Source: a virus. From it: DNA of 28,759 bases. Under the pieces are notes generated by a model. That model saw nothing but the letters and a program-made list of their open reading frames with translations, made no database searches and had not been told where the DNA came from. Shown in pieces: positions 1 through 7,953 of the stretch (positions are counted from its first letter, which is position 1; each line of letters starts with the position of its first letter). Where the stretch lies: positions 1 through 28,759 of IMG/VR virus record IMGVR_UViG_3300034279_000464. One strand, written 5' to 3'. The position numbers and the translations under genes were made by a program.

Positions 1-26
1 TGCGCTTGCGCTATGTCTTGGTTCAT
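1..26 (-). CDS. Start of a gene truncated by the window edge
   Basis: Eight codons (MNQDIAQA) starting with an ATG that overlaps the stop of the 52-residue ORF as ATGA. The junction style matches the rest of the operon, so this is likely a real gene that continues beyond the left edge. Nothing can be said about function. Confidence 0.45.
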
Positions 27-181
27 AAGGTTTCAACTGCTGTTTTGAGTTCATCCATTGTTTTGTATTCGGTATCGGCAAGGTAAACGAATGTGATGCA
101 GCCATCAAGTTCAATGTGGCATCCAAATTCATCTATCTGCTCAAAATATGTGCTTGTTACTTGCTTATTGTATATTGTCAT
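23..181 (-). CDS. Small hypothetical protein after the fibre gene
   Basis: A 52-residue protein that begins MTIYNKQVTSTYFEQIDEFG and ends with KTMDELKTAVETL. It starts two bases after the fibre gene stop and ends with an ATGA overlap with the next, truncated gene, which makes it credible despite its size. The predicted layout is two beta strands and a C-terminal helix, and two Cys lie near the centre. It could be a fibre assembly factor by position, but the sequence is not recognised. Confidence 0.55.
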   Translation of the reverse strand: MTIYNKQVTSTYFEQIDEFGCHIELDGCITFVYLADTEYKTMDELKTAVETL

Positions 182-183
182 TG

Positions 184-2307
184 TTACGTTATAGATAAAA
201 CATTACATACTGAACTATCACCTGCTGCACCATTTTGAATAGCGCATATTAAGTAGCTATCAACTGTCCAATCAAGTGCAAGTGTAGAAATCGCAGCCGT
301 TGATACTCCGAAATCAGTTGCTGCAAATGTTGTGGCTGTGAACATACGTGTTCCATTTCCTGTTCCGTTTGCCACCTCAACAGGTATCCATCGGGACATT
401 TGAGAAAAAACACTACTTGATGCACCTGCTGCGGTAGTGGCTAACAATATTGCACCTGTAAGTGATGCCGTTGTGTTCCAATATAAGCGCAGTTGTATTG
501 TGCCTGCATTGCCTGTTTTTGCCACCCTTGCTAATAATATAACAACCGAACCCGCTTTAAGTGTGTTTGCCTTTACAAGCAAACTTTTTGAAAGCGTGTT
601 TGCCGTTGTTCCTGTAACTGCCGTTCCATTGGTGTTGTCGCTTACTTTAAGTGCTTTGGCCTCCCACAATGAAGTTGATGAATTGTAAATTAATGTGTTG
701 TTGTCCGCAGGTGCTTGCGCACTAACATCGTGCAACTCTTCCAACTCATAGCCGTTTTGTATATTAACATACATTCGACCTGCTGAACCTGCGCTTGCAG
801 TTGTAACCGTACCCACGTACACCAAATGATTAGGTGCGTATGGTTTCGTTCTTGTGATTGACCCGTTGGTAGCACCTAAATAAACGCTATCCCCATCAAC
901 AAAAGGCGAACCCAAAATGCTCAAACCATCTATCAAACCTTGCATAATAATGATGCCCTTTTGATTAGCCGCAATGCTTGCCGAGAATACTACACCAACC
1001 GTTCGAGCAGATGTTAAATCACTTTGGTTGTTTGCTAACTTCACGGTCATTCTATCACCTGTACCGCCAAACGCATACACCACTTGCCCCTTTGTTATGG
1101 TCACGCTATCATCATTTGTAATGTAGGCAAACAAACTATTAGGACTTGTACCGATACATTGAAATCCGTTTAAAAACGAGTTAAAAACGCAAAGCATTTC
1201 AGCACCCGCCCAAATGTCACCGCCTATTATTGCGCCATCGTTATTTCTGTATAGTGTTTTTGCGCCAAGGAACGAAGTCCCATCGTTAATGTCCAACGTT
1301 GCTCCCGTTGTGTTTCCGTTAGTAAATCGTATCAAGTAAGTATCGCCATCGGCATATCCTGTAACACCTGTGATTGTGGTTGTGTATGTGTCTGTTCCCG
1401 CTGCGGTTGCTTTTGTTATACCGCCCAACCCTGTTAAATCACTCAACATTGCAAAGGTTTCTGCGCCTGCGGGTTTGTCGGGTAGTTCAAAGGTAACAAT
1501 TTCATCTAATGTTGGTAAGTTAATAACCGCTTCACCGCCTAATGGGTTTACAATCTGCACGTAATTTGTCCCAATTGTAACCCAATTCCCTGCCCCATCT
1601 TGTATCTTTAATCCTTGTGTCGATATATTCCCCTCATCTAACACTTGTTGTAAGTCGGGGGTGGAAACCGTAAACGTATCAGTTGCTAAAACGTAAGTTC
1701 CACTTTCGCCTGTATCTAAATTCAATACACCATCATCAATAGTAGTTGATGTTTTTCCTTTTGTCAATAATTGACCTGCTACGGCATCCGTTACAACATA
1801 AAATGTAGTTGTACTTATACCACTTGTTGAACCTAATGTTATTAAAGCAGCATTTGTAATGTAAACAATGTTGGCATTGCCTGTGCTTACAATTGGATTG
1901 AAGCTATCAGTAACAATATCATACGTTCCAATTTCACCTGTGTTGGCATCTATACCGAATTGATATAAAGTAATGTTGCTATCAGCGCAAACCAATATGA
2001 TTTTACTTGCACCAACGGCATCGTTAATTTGATAAAATTTATAACCTACTGCTAAATTATTAGTAAGCAATGTTTGCAAGTCGGCACGTGATATATTCTC
2101 GTTATAATAAGAGGAAAACATCGCACCGTTTCCATCAAGTCCAACATAACCATTGGCTTGGTCTTTATCGGATATAATATTTGGTGATGAGTCAAGTAGG
2201 TTTACAAATCTATCCTGCGCGTTTTGGCCTGTGATATAATTAATAACATTATTGAAAATGTTACTTGTAATATCTATGAGCATTTGCGCCCTGTTCTTTT
2301 GCGCCAT
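184..2307 (-). CDS. Tail fibre or receptor-binding protein
   Basis: A 707-residue protein rich in Gly, Thr, Asn, Ala and Ser with few charged residues, typical of trimeric phage fibres. The first ~90 residues would anchor it to the virion. Two related segments (TGEIGTYDIVTDSF near 123-136 and TGESGTYVLATDTF near 198-211) are an internal repeat. A central part has ITGVTGYADGDTYLIRFTNG and GDIWAGAEMLCVFN, common in fibre domains. The last 150 residues (from about NGTAVTGTTANTL) are probably a receptor-binding head of beta-sandwich type. There is no enzymatic motif or chaperone domain. A small ORF follows closely and may encode a fibre chaperone or assembly factor. The exact receptor cannot be inferred. 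Confidence 0.75.
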   Translation of the reverse strand: MAQKNRAQMLIDITSNIFNNVINYITGQNAQDRFVNLLDSSPNIISDKDQANGYVGLDGNGAMFSSYYNENISRADLQTLLTNNLAVGYKFYQINDAVGASKIILVCADSNITLYQFGIDANTGEIGTYDIVTDSFNPIVSTGNANIVYITNAALITLGSTSGISTTTFYVVTDAVAGQLLTKGKTSTTIDDGVLNLDTGESGTYVLATDTFTVSTPDLQQVLDEGNISTQGLKIQDGAGNWVTIGTNYVQIVNPLGGEAVINLPTLDEIVTFELPDKPAGAETFAMLSDLTGLGGITKATAAGTDTYTTTITGVTGYADGDTYLIRFTNGNTTGATLDINDGTSFLGAKTLYRNNDGAIIGGDIWAGAEMLCVFNSFLNGFQCIGTSPNSLFAYITNDDSVTITKGQVVYAFGGTGDRMTVKLANNQSDLTSARTVGVVFSASIAANQKGIIIMQGLIDGLSILGSPFVDGDSVYLGATNGSITRTKPYAPNHLVYVGTVTTASAGSAGRMYVNIQNGYELEELHDVSAQAPADNNTLIYNSSTSLWEAKALKVSDNTNGTAVTGTTANTLSKSLLVKANTLKAGSVVILLARVAKTGNAGTIQLRLYWNTTASLTGAILLATTAAGASSSVFSQMSRWIPVEVANGTGNGTRMFTATTFAATDFGVSTAAISTLALDWTVDSYLICAIQNGAAGDSSVCNVLSIT

Positions 2308-2309
2308 AA

Positions 2310-2903
2310 TTAAGGAATATCAAATGAGTCATCAAAGCTATTGTCAAATGAAGCACCGTAAACATTTGTGCTGATGTTGCAAACAAACACATTATCGGGT
2401 TTCAAATATTGTTCTGGCATCAAATCATGTGTCCATGATGCCGTTATTGTGTACAAAATATCATCTTTTAAACTGTTTTTAATCGGCATATTAACCGTTA
2501 AATTACAAGGTCTTTGTGCTAAATGTACTAATGTTTCTGTGATAAATGCCATGTAGTAATTCCTACTGCCATTTATCGCATTATAATGGTTTATATTGCC
2601 ATAAAAGTCAGGGTCTTGATAGGTTACAACATGCTTCAAAGCCACAAGTGTTTCTTCACTATATCCGAAGCCACGGCCATTTATCGGCTCGGCATTGTAT
2701 TCGCCATTGGTTTCGGGCAACAACACAATCATGCCCAAGTTGACACCTGCCTGCCAAACAACAGGATTTTCGGGGTCAATTGCAACTTGATTATAAAACG
2801 ATTTGTGTATCAATGCAACACCTCGCACTCGACCCATTTCGGCCTCGCAGGTGCAAGATTGATGCGTTGGTATTGCGTTGCAGTTACTCGGATAGTAAGC
2901 CAT
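2310..2903 (-). CDS. Tail-tube candidate, paralogue B
   Basis: A 197-residue protein homologous over its whole length to the gene just upstream: shared MAYYPS-C start, RVRGVA strand, PETNGEYNAE segment, GSRNYYMAF strand and PDNVFVC end. It has a longer C-terminal extension that carries a short repeat, SFDNSFDDSFDIP, of three S-F-D units. The divergence is considerable, so the duplication is old rather than recent. The pair may form a mixed tube, or one may be a tube and the other a tip or decoration subunit. The extension may be exposed on the outside of the tail. Confidence 0.7.
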   Translation of the reverse strand: MAYYPSNCNAIPTHQSCTCEAEMGRVRGVALIHKSFYNQVAIDPENPVVWQAGVNLGMIVLLPETNGEYNAEPINGRGFGYSEETLVALKHVVTYQDPDFYGNINHYNAINGSRNYYMAFITETLVHLAQRPCNLTVNMPIKNSLKDDILYTITASWTHDLMPEQYLKPDNVFVCNISTNVYGASFDNSFDDSFDIP

Positions 2904-2920
2904 TGCGTTGAGGTTTTAAA

Positions 2921-2953
2921 ATTGATGCGACCTTACGGGGTCGCTAAATCAAT
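2921..2953 (-). terminator. Hairpin between the two tail-tube candidates
   Basis: On the minus strand ATTGAT and GCGACC pair with GGTCGC and ATCAAT, with a TTA bulge on the 5' arm and a CCGTAA loop. It begins directly after the stop of paralogue A and is followed by TTTTAAAA, a short U-run. It may reduce transcription into paralogue B and the fibre gene, or protect the message 3' end, setting different dosages of the two proteins. Confidence 0.65.
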
Positions 2954-3496
2954 TTATGGTACGTAACAAGTAAACACGTTGTCTGGTGTTGTCGCTTCCG
3001 CAGGGAAATTCTCCGATGTCCATTTTACCTCGATATCCCAAGTACGCTCCAACTTCAAGTCGTTTGCGATAGGGTTCTTTGGTACAATTGTACACGGTTC
3101 ATCACTTATTGCGATAACGGTTTCACTTCTAAATGCAACGTGGAAATTGCGTGAACCTTTAATAGAGTTGAAATGTGGTTGGTTGCCAACATAGTTCGGG
3201 TCTTTGTATGATAACATAAAGGTGTAGCTATTCAACTGCTCCTCTGTATCACCGTAACCTTGCCCCATATTTGGTGTTCCGCCATCAAATTCACCCTGTA
3301 CTTCGGGATAAACATAAATGTCACCCGATGCGATACCTGCCGCCCACAACGATGAGTTTTCGATGTCGGTGATGAGCGTTGGGTAGTATTGTTTGTTAAC
3401 GAATGCAACTGAACGTACGCGAGATAATTCAACCCCGCAAGTTCCGCATACGTGGTCTGCGATGTTTGAGTCGCAACCCGATGGATAATATGCCAT
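2954..3496 (-). CDS. Tail-tube candidate, paralogue A
   Basis: A 180-residue protein, one of a tandem pair. It shares with the next gene the start MAYYPS-C, a VCGTC pair, an RVRSVA strand, a YPEVQGEFDGG segment, the GSRN-Y/F-x-x-AF strand near residue 115-122, and the PDNVF-x-C end. Its size and its place between connector genes and the fibre suggest major tail tube. It ends at a TAA followed by a perfect 12-bp hairpin (a 3-nt bulge on one side), which separates it from paralogue B. A tail-tube role is inferred; decoration or tip roles for one of the two are possible. Confidence 0.7.
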   Translation of the reverse strand: MAYYPSGCDSNIADHVCGTCGVELSRVRSVAFVNKQYYPTLITDIENSSLWAAGIASGDIYVYPEVQGEFDGGTPNMGQGYGDTEEQLNSYTFMLSYKDPNYVGNQPHFNSIKGSRNFHVAFRSETVIAISDEPCTIVPKNPIANDLKLERTWDIEVKWTSENFPAEATTPDNVFTCYVP

Positions 3497-3510
3497 TTTT
3501 ATTTATGGTT

Positions 3511-4062
3511 TTAGCATACGCAGAAATCTTGACAACCTCTGCGGTATGTTGATTTGATTGTGTATCGGACTGCTATTAGTCCATATTGACCTCCAACTCT
3601 CACGGTTGGTTCGGTGCATTCTTCTTTGAAAACAACGTTGCTATTCATCTCCGTACTTGCGACCTCGATAGTGCAACCGAATATTTGCAAGCTCTCACAC
3701 GTTGCTTTACTCATCACACTTGGAAGCGCGGACACAAACCAATCTTTTATTGTTTCAAAACTGATTGCAGCGCGTGTAAATATTATTAATTGAACAGGTG
3801 TTGTTTCCTCTACCTTGTCCATTTTGTTTCCGTAATCAAACTCCATCAAGTTGAATGATGAGGTTGATGTTCTGTGATACCAACTTAATTTATATTGGTC
3901 TTGCAAAAAAGGATTGATAATATCCTCGCCATTAATAATGCCTGGGTATCTTTTTTCGCCATCGAAATAAAAGTCAGCCATACCAAATGCACGTTTGTTC
4001 TCAACCTTGATGGCTGCTAACAATGCTTTGTCAATCTCTGCTATGATGGTCTTATTTTGCAT
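3511..4062 (-). CDS. Candidate tail terminator or neck protein
   Basis: A 183-residue protein of alpha/beta layout. It begins with a helix (MQNKTIIAEIDKALLAAIK), continues through aromatic beta segments (YKLSWYHRTSTSSFNLMEFDYGNK), and ends with beta strands (GQYGLIAVRYTIKSTYRRG) and a terminal cluster CQDFCVC. Tail terminators of long-tailed phages are of similar size and lie between the connector genes and the tube gene, as here. The terminal Cys trio is unusual. No family match can be named with certainty. Confidence 0.65.
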   Translation of the reverse strand: MQNKTIIAEIDKALLAAIKVENKRAFGMADFYFDGEKRYPGIINGEDIINPFLQDQYKLSWYHRTSTSSFNLMEFDYGNKMDKVEETTPVQLIIFTRAAISFETIKDWFVSALPSVMSKATCESLQIFGCTIEVASTEMNSNVVFKEECTEPTVRVGGQYGLIAVRYTIKSTYRRGCQDFCVC

Positions 4063-4507
4063 TCAATATTGCTTGTGAGGTAGCTTCGGCAGCTATGCGA
4101 GTGATTTCGATTTCGTGTTCGGTCAACTGCCAAATGTCACCATATTTTTCTGTTAAATAATCTGTTTTAGTTTTGCTATCTCCTTCTATTGTGTTGCCTA
4201 AATTATCAATCGAATATCCGTTTTCAGTTGCTTTTAGAGTATATGCGCCTTCAAGTTGTCTTGTCAACGATGCAACAACATGCTTATCGGCAGTCCTATT
4301 GTAGCGTTCACGCACTTTCATATAGCTATTTGAGTACGTTCCAATCTTGCTACCCTTGCTATTCAATCCCTTAACGTGTATGCGCTCGTGTAATTCGGGC
4401 AACACGGCCAAAGCAGCAGCGCGTGATATTGTTTCGGGATTGTCTAACTCCCGAAACTTTGCAAGCATTGTGCCTATTACAAATGGTATGTTGTCCGTTA
4501 TCTGCAT
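4052..4507 (-). CDS. Candidate head-tail connector or tail-completion protein
   Basis: A 151-residue protein with ELHERIHVKGLNSKGSKIG near residues 35-53 and a VRERYNRTADKHVVASLTRQ segment, a pattern seen in small phage neck and tail-completion proteins that carry a conserved basic region near the middle. Size and location, two genes after the capsid and before the tail-tube candidates, fit this role. The ATG follows the previous stop directly, and its 3' end overlaps the next gene by 11 bases. Assignment to a particular completion protein is uncertain. Confidence 0.7.
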   Translation of the reverse strand: MQITDNIPFVIGTMLAKFRELDNPETISRAAALAVLPELHERIHVKGLNSKGSKIGTYSNSYMKVRERYNRTADKHVVASLTRQLEGAYTLKATENGYSIDNLGNTIEGDSKTKTDYLTEKYGDIWQLTEHEIEITRIAAEATSQAILNAK

Positions 4508-5518
4508 TTATGGTATTTGACTGAATACTTGTACTAAACTATTGCACTCCAAACACGCATCGCACTCAAATTTTAAGCCACCTAATGCGTTCTTTAATGC
4601 TTCTTCGTATCTAACTTGGTACAAAGATATCAACTCTTTTGCTTCCTCGCGTTTAATCGATGTGTAAAAGTTTACACGTTCCGAGTAAAGTCGCTCTTCC
4701 AAAAATTCGATGCCGAGTAAATACCAAAATGCTTCCGCAAATAACAACCTATTGTTGCACACGGCAGCGTTGTAACTGCATCCGAGTGTTACGGTAGCAC
4801 GGAGTGAATTGATGGTTTGATTTTGCACGTAATTGCCGTTGCTCTCTGCAAAGCCGTAAATGTAACCGCAACCATCAACACCATAGCACTCGTAAAAACA
4901 CGATTGAAAATTTGCGTTAACATCTGCCGTTTGATAGGTCACACCGTTGACATCTTTGTCTTCGAAGCCGATGGCCAACAATGGTGCGTTAAATTCTTTT
5001 AATATGCTGATTTCATTCCAACCTGTCGATAAATCCGCCATCGTTAAGGTCTTTGTGAATAATACTTCTTTTGTGATGTAGTTGACAAACTTAATGTCAA
5101 GTGTTGTAACCGTGTTTGTTGCCGATTTATAAAAAGAAATGCGGTCAACTTGAAGCGTTTGAAATGGACTAATCACCCAATTCTCGTTGAGTGTCCACGC
5201 TTGCACAAACACCATCCCCTTAAACACGTTGTCACTAACGGCAGCCACTTCGGGTTGACCTGTTACTGATACGGTTCTGCGCACACGTTTAATGTCGTAA
5301 CGTGTGGACATTGCGCTGATGATTTGGTTCTTTATTCGTGCCTCTGCACGCTCGTTGATGGCATCCCAAACACCGAGGTAGTTGACTTGTTCACTATTGG
5401 CTACTTGCTCAAATGATTTCAATGAAATACCGGGTAGGCTGTTTAACGAGTAAACAGCCCCCGATACCTCTGTAATTTGGCATCCTGCAAGTTTTATTAA
5501 TCCTTGTAGACAAGCCAT
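4508..5518 (-). CDS. Cys-rich structural protein after the capsid
   Basis: A 336-residue protein with about twelve Cys, several in pairs or triplets: CFYECYGVDGCGY near 207-219, CSYNAAVC near 248-255, and FECDACLEC near 319-327. The other parts are beta-rich and aromatic. The clustering suggests disulphides or metal binding that stabilise the protein. It directly follows the capsid gene, where head completion and connector genes lie, but is larger than typical adaptors (about 100-150 residues). I infer a structural head or neck role and cannot name the family. Its stop is followed immediately by the next ATG. Confidence 0.7.
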   Translation of the reverse strand: MACLQGLIKLAGCQITEVSGAVYSLNSLPGISLKSFEQVANSEQVNYLGVWDAINERAEARIKNQIISAMSTRYDIKRVRRTVSVTGQPEVAAVSDNVFKGMVFVQAWTLNENWVISPFQTLQVDRISFYKSATNTVTTLDIKFVNYITKEVLFTKTLTMADLSTGWNEISILKEFNAPLLAIGFEDKDVNGVTYQTADVNANFQSCFYECYGVDGCGYIYGFAESNGNYVQNQTINSLRATVTLGCSYNAAVCNNRLLFAEAFWYLLGIEFLEERLYSERVNFYTSIKREEAKELISLYQVRYEEALKNALGGLKFECDACLECNSLVQVFSQIP

Positions 5519-5521
5519 TTG

Positions 5522-6634
5522 TTAAGCGTTTGTCGCGGTGTAACGAAGTGCGCCATTGTTGCCTGTTAAGCGGTCAGCAGCAAGGTAAGCATCCGATGGT
5601 ACTTGCCACAATGCAAAACGCTTGCTCATAATCAATGAGTAACCTGCGCCAAGTGTGGTTTCGCTATATCCAACGGTTGTTTCTTGTGGGCAATCGATTT
5701 CCTTTAATTGAAAGTCGATGTTTAACATTCCCAACATACCATCTGCACCCGGTAAATCAACAGGTACGGCCATATTCCAAAACGTTGAAGTACCTAACTT
5801 CTTCGCACGGAAACCTCTGTATCTGTCAAGTTCAACAAGTCCGAATGTACCCGGCATAAACACTCCGAATTGGTTTGAACCCCAAGCAGATGTTGCGTAA
5901 AGGTCGTGATACCAATCGATATTCCCAACGGCAGCGTTGTTGTTCAACTGCGCATATTGAGTCATTGCGGCATTGCTCGCCTGTATCATTGCGCTATTTA
6001 CTAAACCACTACCAATTACGATAGGTTTGCCATAACCCTCGTTCACTTGGTAGTCGGACAATACTTTTGTCCAACCCTCGCTAAACAAGTTGATAGTGTT
6101 GTCATCGTTAAAGTTAACGGTTACGGCAGAGTTGTTGCCTGATACTGCGTTAGTACCCCATACAACTTGACCTAACAATGTTTGGTCAATCTTGCCTACA
6201 AATCCATTCATTGCAGCCATAAGACCTGCAAGGTGTTCTTGCATAAATGGTGTTGGTGCTGAACCGATTTGAACGGAAGCAGATGCCTCATCGCAGTAAC
6301 GTGCGATTGTTGCATCATCGAAATGTAAACCAAACTTCACAATAGAAGTTGTGTCGATGGTCATTTCATCGTATGCCTGTACCAAGTCAACATCGCAGTT
6401 GTCGCTTGTTGACATTTGAGCAGGGATTGTACGATTGTAATACTTTAAGCGTAAGTCCTTGATGTGACCTGCTTGATTACTTAAAGAAAGCGCATCTTGA
6501 ACAGGTGTCGCTTGTGCGCCTTTTTCAAGTGTTGCGCGTAATAAACCACTTGGAGTGATTTTGTGTTCGGGTGCGTTTTGGCCTATCACATATTTCATGT
6601 GCATAAGCATCGCGGGGCAATATCCTAAAGCCAT
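5522..6634 (-). CDS. Major capsid protein
   Basis: A 370-residue protein recognised as the major capsid protein by its position after the scaffold, its size and its composition. It is rich in Ala, Asn, Gly and Asp, with long beta segments. Features include a helical N-terminal arm, a central region (QIGSAPTPFMQEHLAGLMAA) that would be the long spine helix of an HK97 fold, and a C-terminal region (TLGAGYSLIMSKRFALWQVP) typical of the A-domain close. There is no obvious proteolytic site. The HK97 fold is inferred from family knowledge of tailed phages, not seen directly. The gene is followed, after a three-base gap, by the first connector gene. Confidence 0.85.
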   Translation of the reverse strand: MALGYCPAMLMHMKYVIGQNAPEHKITPSGLLRATLEKGAQATPVQDALSLSNQAGHIKDLRLKYYNRTIPAQMSTSDNCDVDLVQAYDEMTIDTTSIVKFGLHFDDATIARYCDEASASVQIGSAPTPFMQEHLAGLMAAMNGFVGKIDQTLLGQVVWGTNAVSGNNSAVTVNFNDDNTINLFSEGWTKVLSDYQVNEGYGKPIVIGSGLVNSAMIQASNAAMTQYAQLNNNAAVGNIDWYHDLYATSAWGSNQFGVFMPGTFGLVELDRYRGFRAKKLGTSTFWNMAVPVDLPGADGMLGMLNIDFQLKEIDCPQETTVGYSETTLGAGYSLIMSKRFALWQVPSDAYLAADRLTGNNGALRYTATNA

Positions 6635-6655
6635 TTTATTATTGTTGTTGTGCTA

Positions 6656-7504
6656 CTACTTAAATCCTTCAAGTGCCTTTTCTAAATCGGCCATTGCGTT
6701 GTTCGCAGCGTTGTTAAGTTTTGGTGGTTCACCACCTTGTGTCGGCTTCGGTGGCGGTGCGCTACCATTGCCATTTACTTTGATAAACTTATTGTCGGCC
6801 AAAGCCATGTTTGTGAGAGTGTCAAGGTCGAGTTCCTTTCCGTTGTCAAAGATAAACATTTTTTCATCATCTTTTGCAACTAATTTTAATTTTCCATCAA
6901 TTCTTTTTATTGCAGCGTTCCTCTCGGCTAACTTTTTGTTTAGAAACTCGCGTGCAATCTTACGCTCAACATCGGTGTCGAACTGACCGGGCAATGGTTT
7001 TGAGCCGATAATGGCATCTATTTCTTGCTCTGTAAAGCGTTGTTCATACTCATTGCGCACACTATTAACGGCCTCATCACGCTCACGTTGTTGTTGTGAT
7101 AGCATCAAGTTTAACTCGTTTATCTTTTGCTTCAATTCAGCATCATTCGCTTTCGTTTGCGGTTTCGTTGCTGCGATTGCTGCGATGGCTTTCTCAATCT
7201 TCTCAAACGTGTTCTTGTTCTCACTGATTGCCTTTGCATCATCATCACTAACACCGTTGTCTTTCAACCAAGTTTCAACCTTTTTGTTAAATGGGTCAAG
7301 GGCGTTACCGTAATAATGCGCTTTTAATGTTGGATTGTGCTTTGCCTCATCGATGGTGAGCAATGTCGGGAGTGCTTCCTTTACTTTGTCGGGTACTTCA
7401 AACGCTACACCCTTATTTTGCACGATTGCATTGAATTCTTCCGTGCCTTGTTGTATGCCTATTTTCGGCAAAAGTTGTTCTAAAATTTCAGCTAATAATG
7501 CCAT
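6656..7504 (-). CDS. Scaffold-like protein
   Basis: A 282-residue protein immediately upstream of the major capsid gene. A coiled-coil core (about 115-200) has AELKQKINELNLMLSQQQRE and similar heptads, followed by a charged segment and a Pro/Asn-rich linker (NGNGSAPPPKPTQGG) that leads to a short helical tail (MADLEKALEGFK). A long coiled coil with a flexible linker and terminal helix is typical of phage scaffolding proteins, which bind capsid subunits through their C-terminus. The length is in the usual range for scaffolds. No protease signature is visible, so removal may occur by exit rather than cleavage. Assignment rests on layout and position. Confidence 0.75.
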   Translation of the reverse strand: MALLAEILEQLLPKIGIQQGTEEFNAIVQNKGVAFEVPDKVKEALPTLLTIDEAKHNPTLKAHYYGNALDPFNKKVETWLKDNGVSDDDAKAISENKNTFEKIEKAIAAIAATKPQTKANDAELKQKINELNLMLSQQQRERDEAVNSVRNEYEQRFTEQEIDAIIGSKPLPGQFDTDVERKIAREFLNKKLAERNAAIKRIDGKLKLVAKDDEKMFIFDNGKELDLDTLTNMALADNKFIKVNGNGSAPPPKPTQGGEPPKLNNAANNAMADLEKALEGFK

Positions 7505-7536
7505 ATTGTTTTTGTTTTAAAATTAAAAATTATTGA

Positions 7537-7596
7537 TTAACGACTACCACCGCAGCAACCGCCACGTGGTTTAGTTGGTTTTGTTCCCTTTGGCAT
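7537..7596 (-). CDS. 19-residue Gly/Cys-rich micro-ORF
   Basis: A very short ORF encoding MPKGTKPTKPRGGCCGGSR. The ATG overlaps the stop of the previous gene by one base (TAATG), as at five other junctions of this operon, and a GGAGG motif lies nine bases upstream, unusual in this window. The product is basic and ends with a CC pair flanked by Gly. It fills most of the 91-base gap between the head-region gene and the scaffold gene. It could be a real microprotein, a translational coupling device that hands ribosomes towards the scaffold gene, or chance; conservation in relatives would decide. I find the overlap and GGAGG combination persuasive. Confidence 0.5.
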   Translation of the reverse strand: MPKGTKPTKPRGGCCGGSR

Positions 7597-7949
7597 TACT
7601 TGGCTCCTCCTTTTTTAGCTTCAATCACCGCCAATCTTTCGGCAAGTTCTTGATTTTGTTTTAGCAACATTGCAACGATGTCATTCGACTGCTGCGATAC
7701 TTGACCTTTGCGTTGTGCAGGGTAAAGTTCCGCGTGCGCTTCTGCCACTCCAATGGCTGCGGCTTCTTCGGCAGTCATTTCAACTTCTTCAATTTTGTAC
7801 TTCTCGCGCTTGTCCTTTGATAAGGTTGACTTGTACGCGGTGTAAAAATCTTTGTTTGTTTTGTTTAGTGGCACGTGTTTTTCGTTACCTCGTGCATCGG
7901 TAATAAGTAGCAATTTGTACTTTTTGATTTGTGTCGGATTTGTTTCCAT
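7596..7949 (-). CDS. Small head-region protein
   Basis: A 117-residue protein with a basic, beta-like N-terminus (KKYKLLLITDARGNEKHV) and a helical C-terminus rich in Ala, Glu and Gln that ends in KKGGAK. The C-terminal helix (MLLKQNQELAERLAVIEAKK) has heptad-like spacing and may form a coiled coil. I do not recognise the family. Position between the MuF-like and scaffold genes suggests a head assembly or decoration role. The last codons also form a GGAGG run nine bases before the ATG of a 19-residue ORF, and the stop overlaps that ATG (TAATG). Confidence 0.75.
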   Translation of the reverse strand: METNPTQIKKYKLLLITDARGNEKHVPLNKTNKDFYTAYKSTLSKDKREKYKIEEVEMTAEEAAAIGVAEAHAELYPAQRKGQVSQQSNDIVAMLLKQNQELAERLAVIEAKKGGAK

Positions 7950-7953
7950 TTGT

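Noticed and set aside
2586-2966. 126-codon plus-strand open frame antisense to tail-tube paralogue B
   Set aside because: Paralogue B is supported by homology to its neighbour; the plus-strand frame runs into the hairpin and lacks any partner gene.
6555-6986. 143-codon plus-strand open frame across the capsid/scaffold boundary
   Set aside because: Antisense to both genes, Ser/Phe/Leu-rich, and no plus-strand promoter or neighbouring plus-strand gene.
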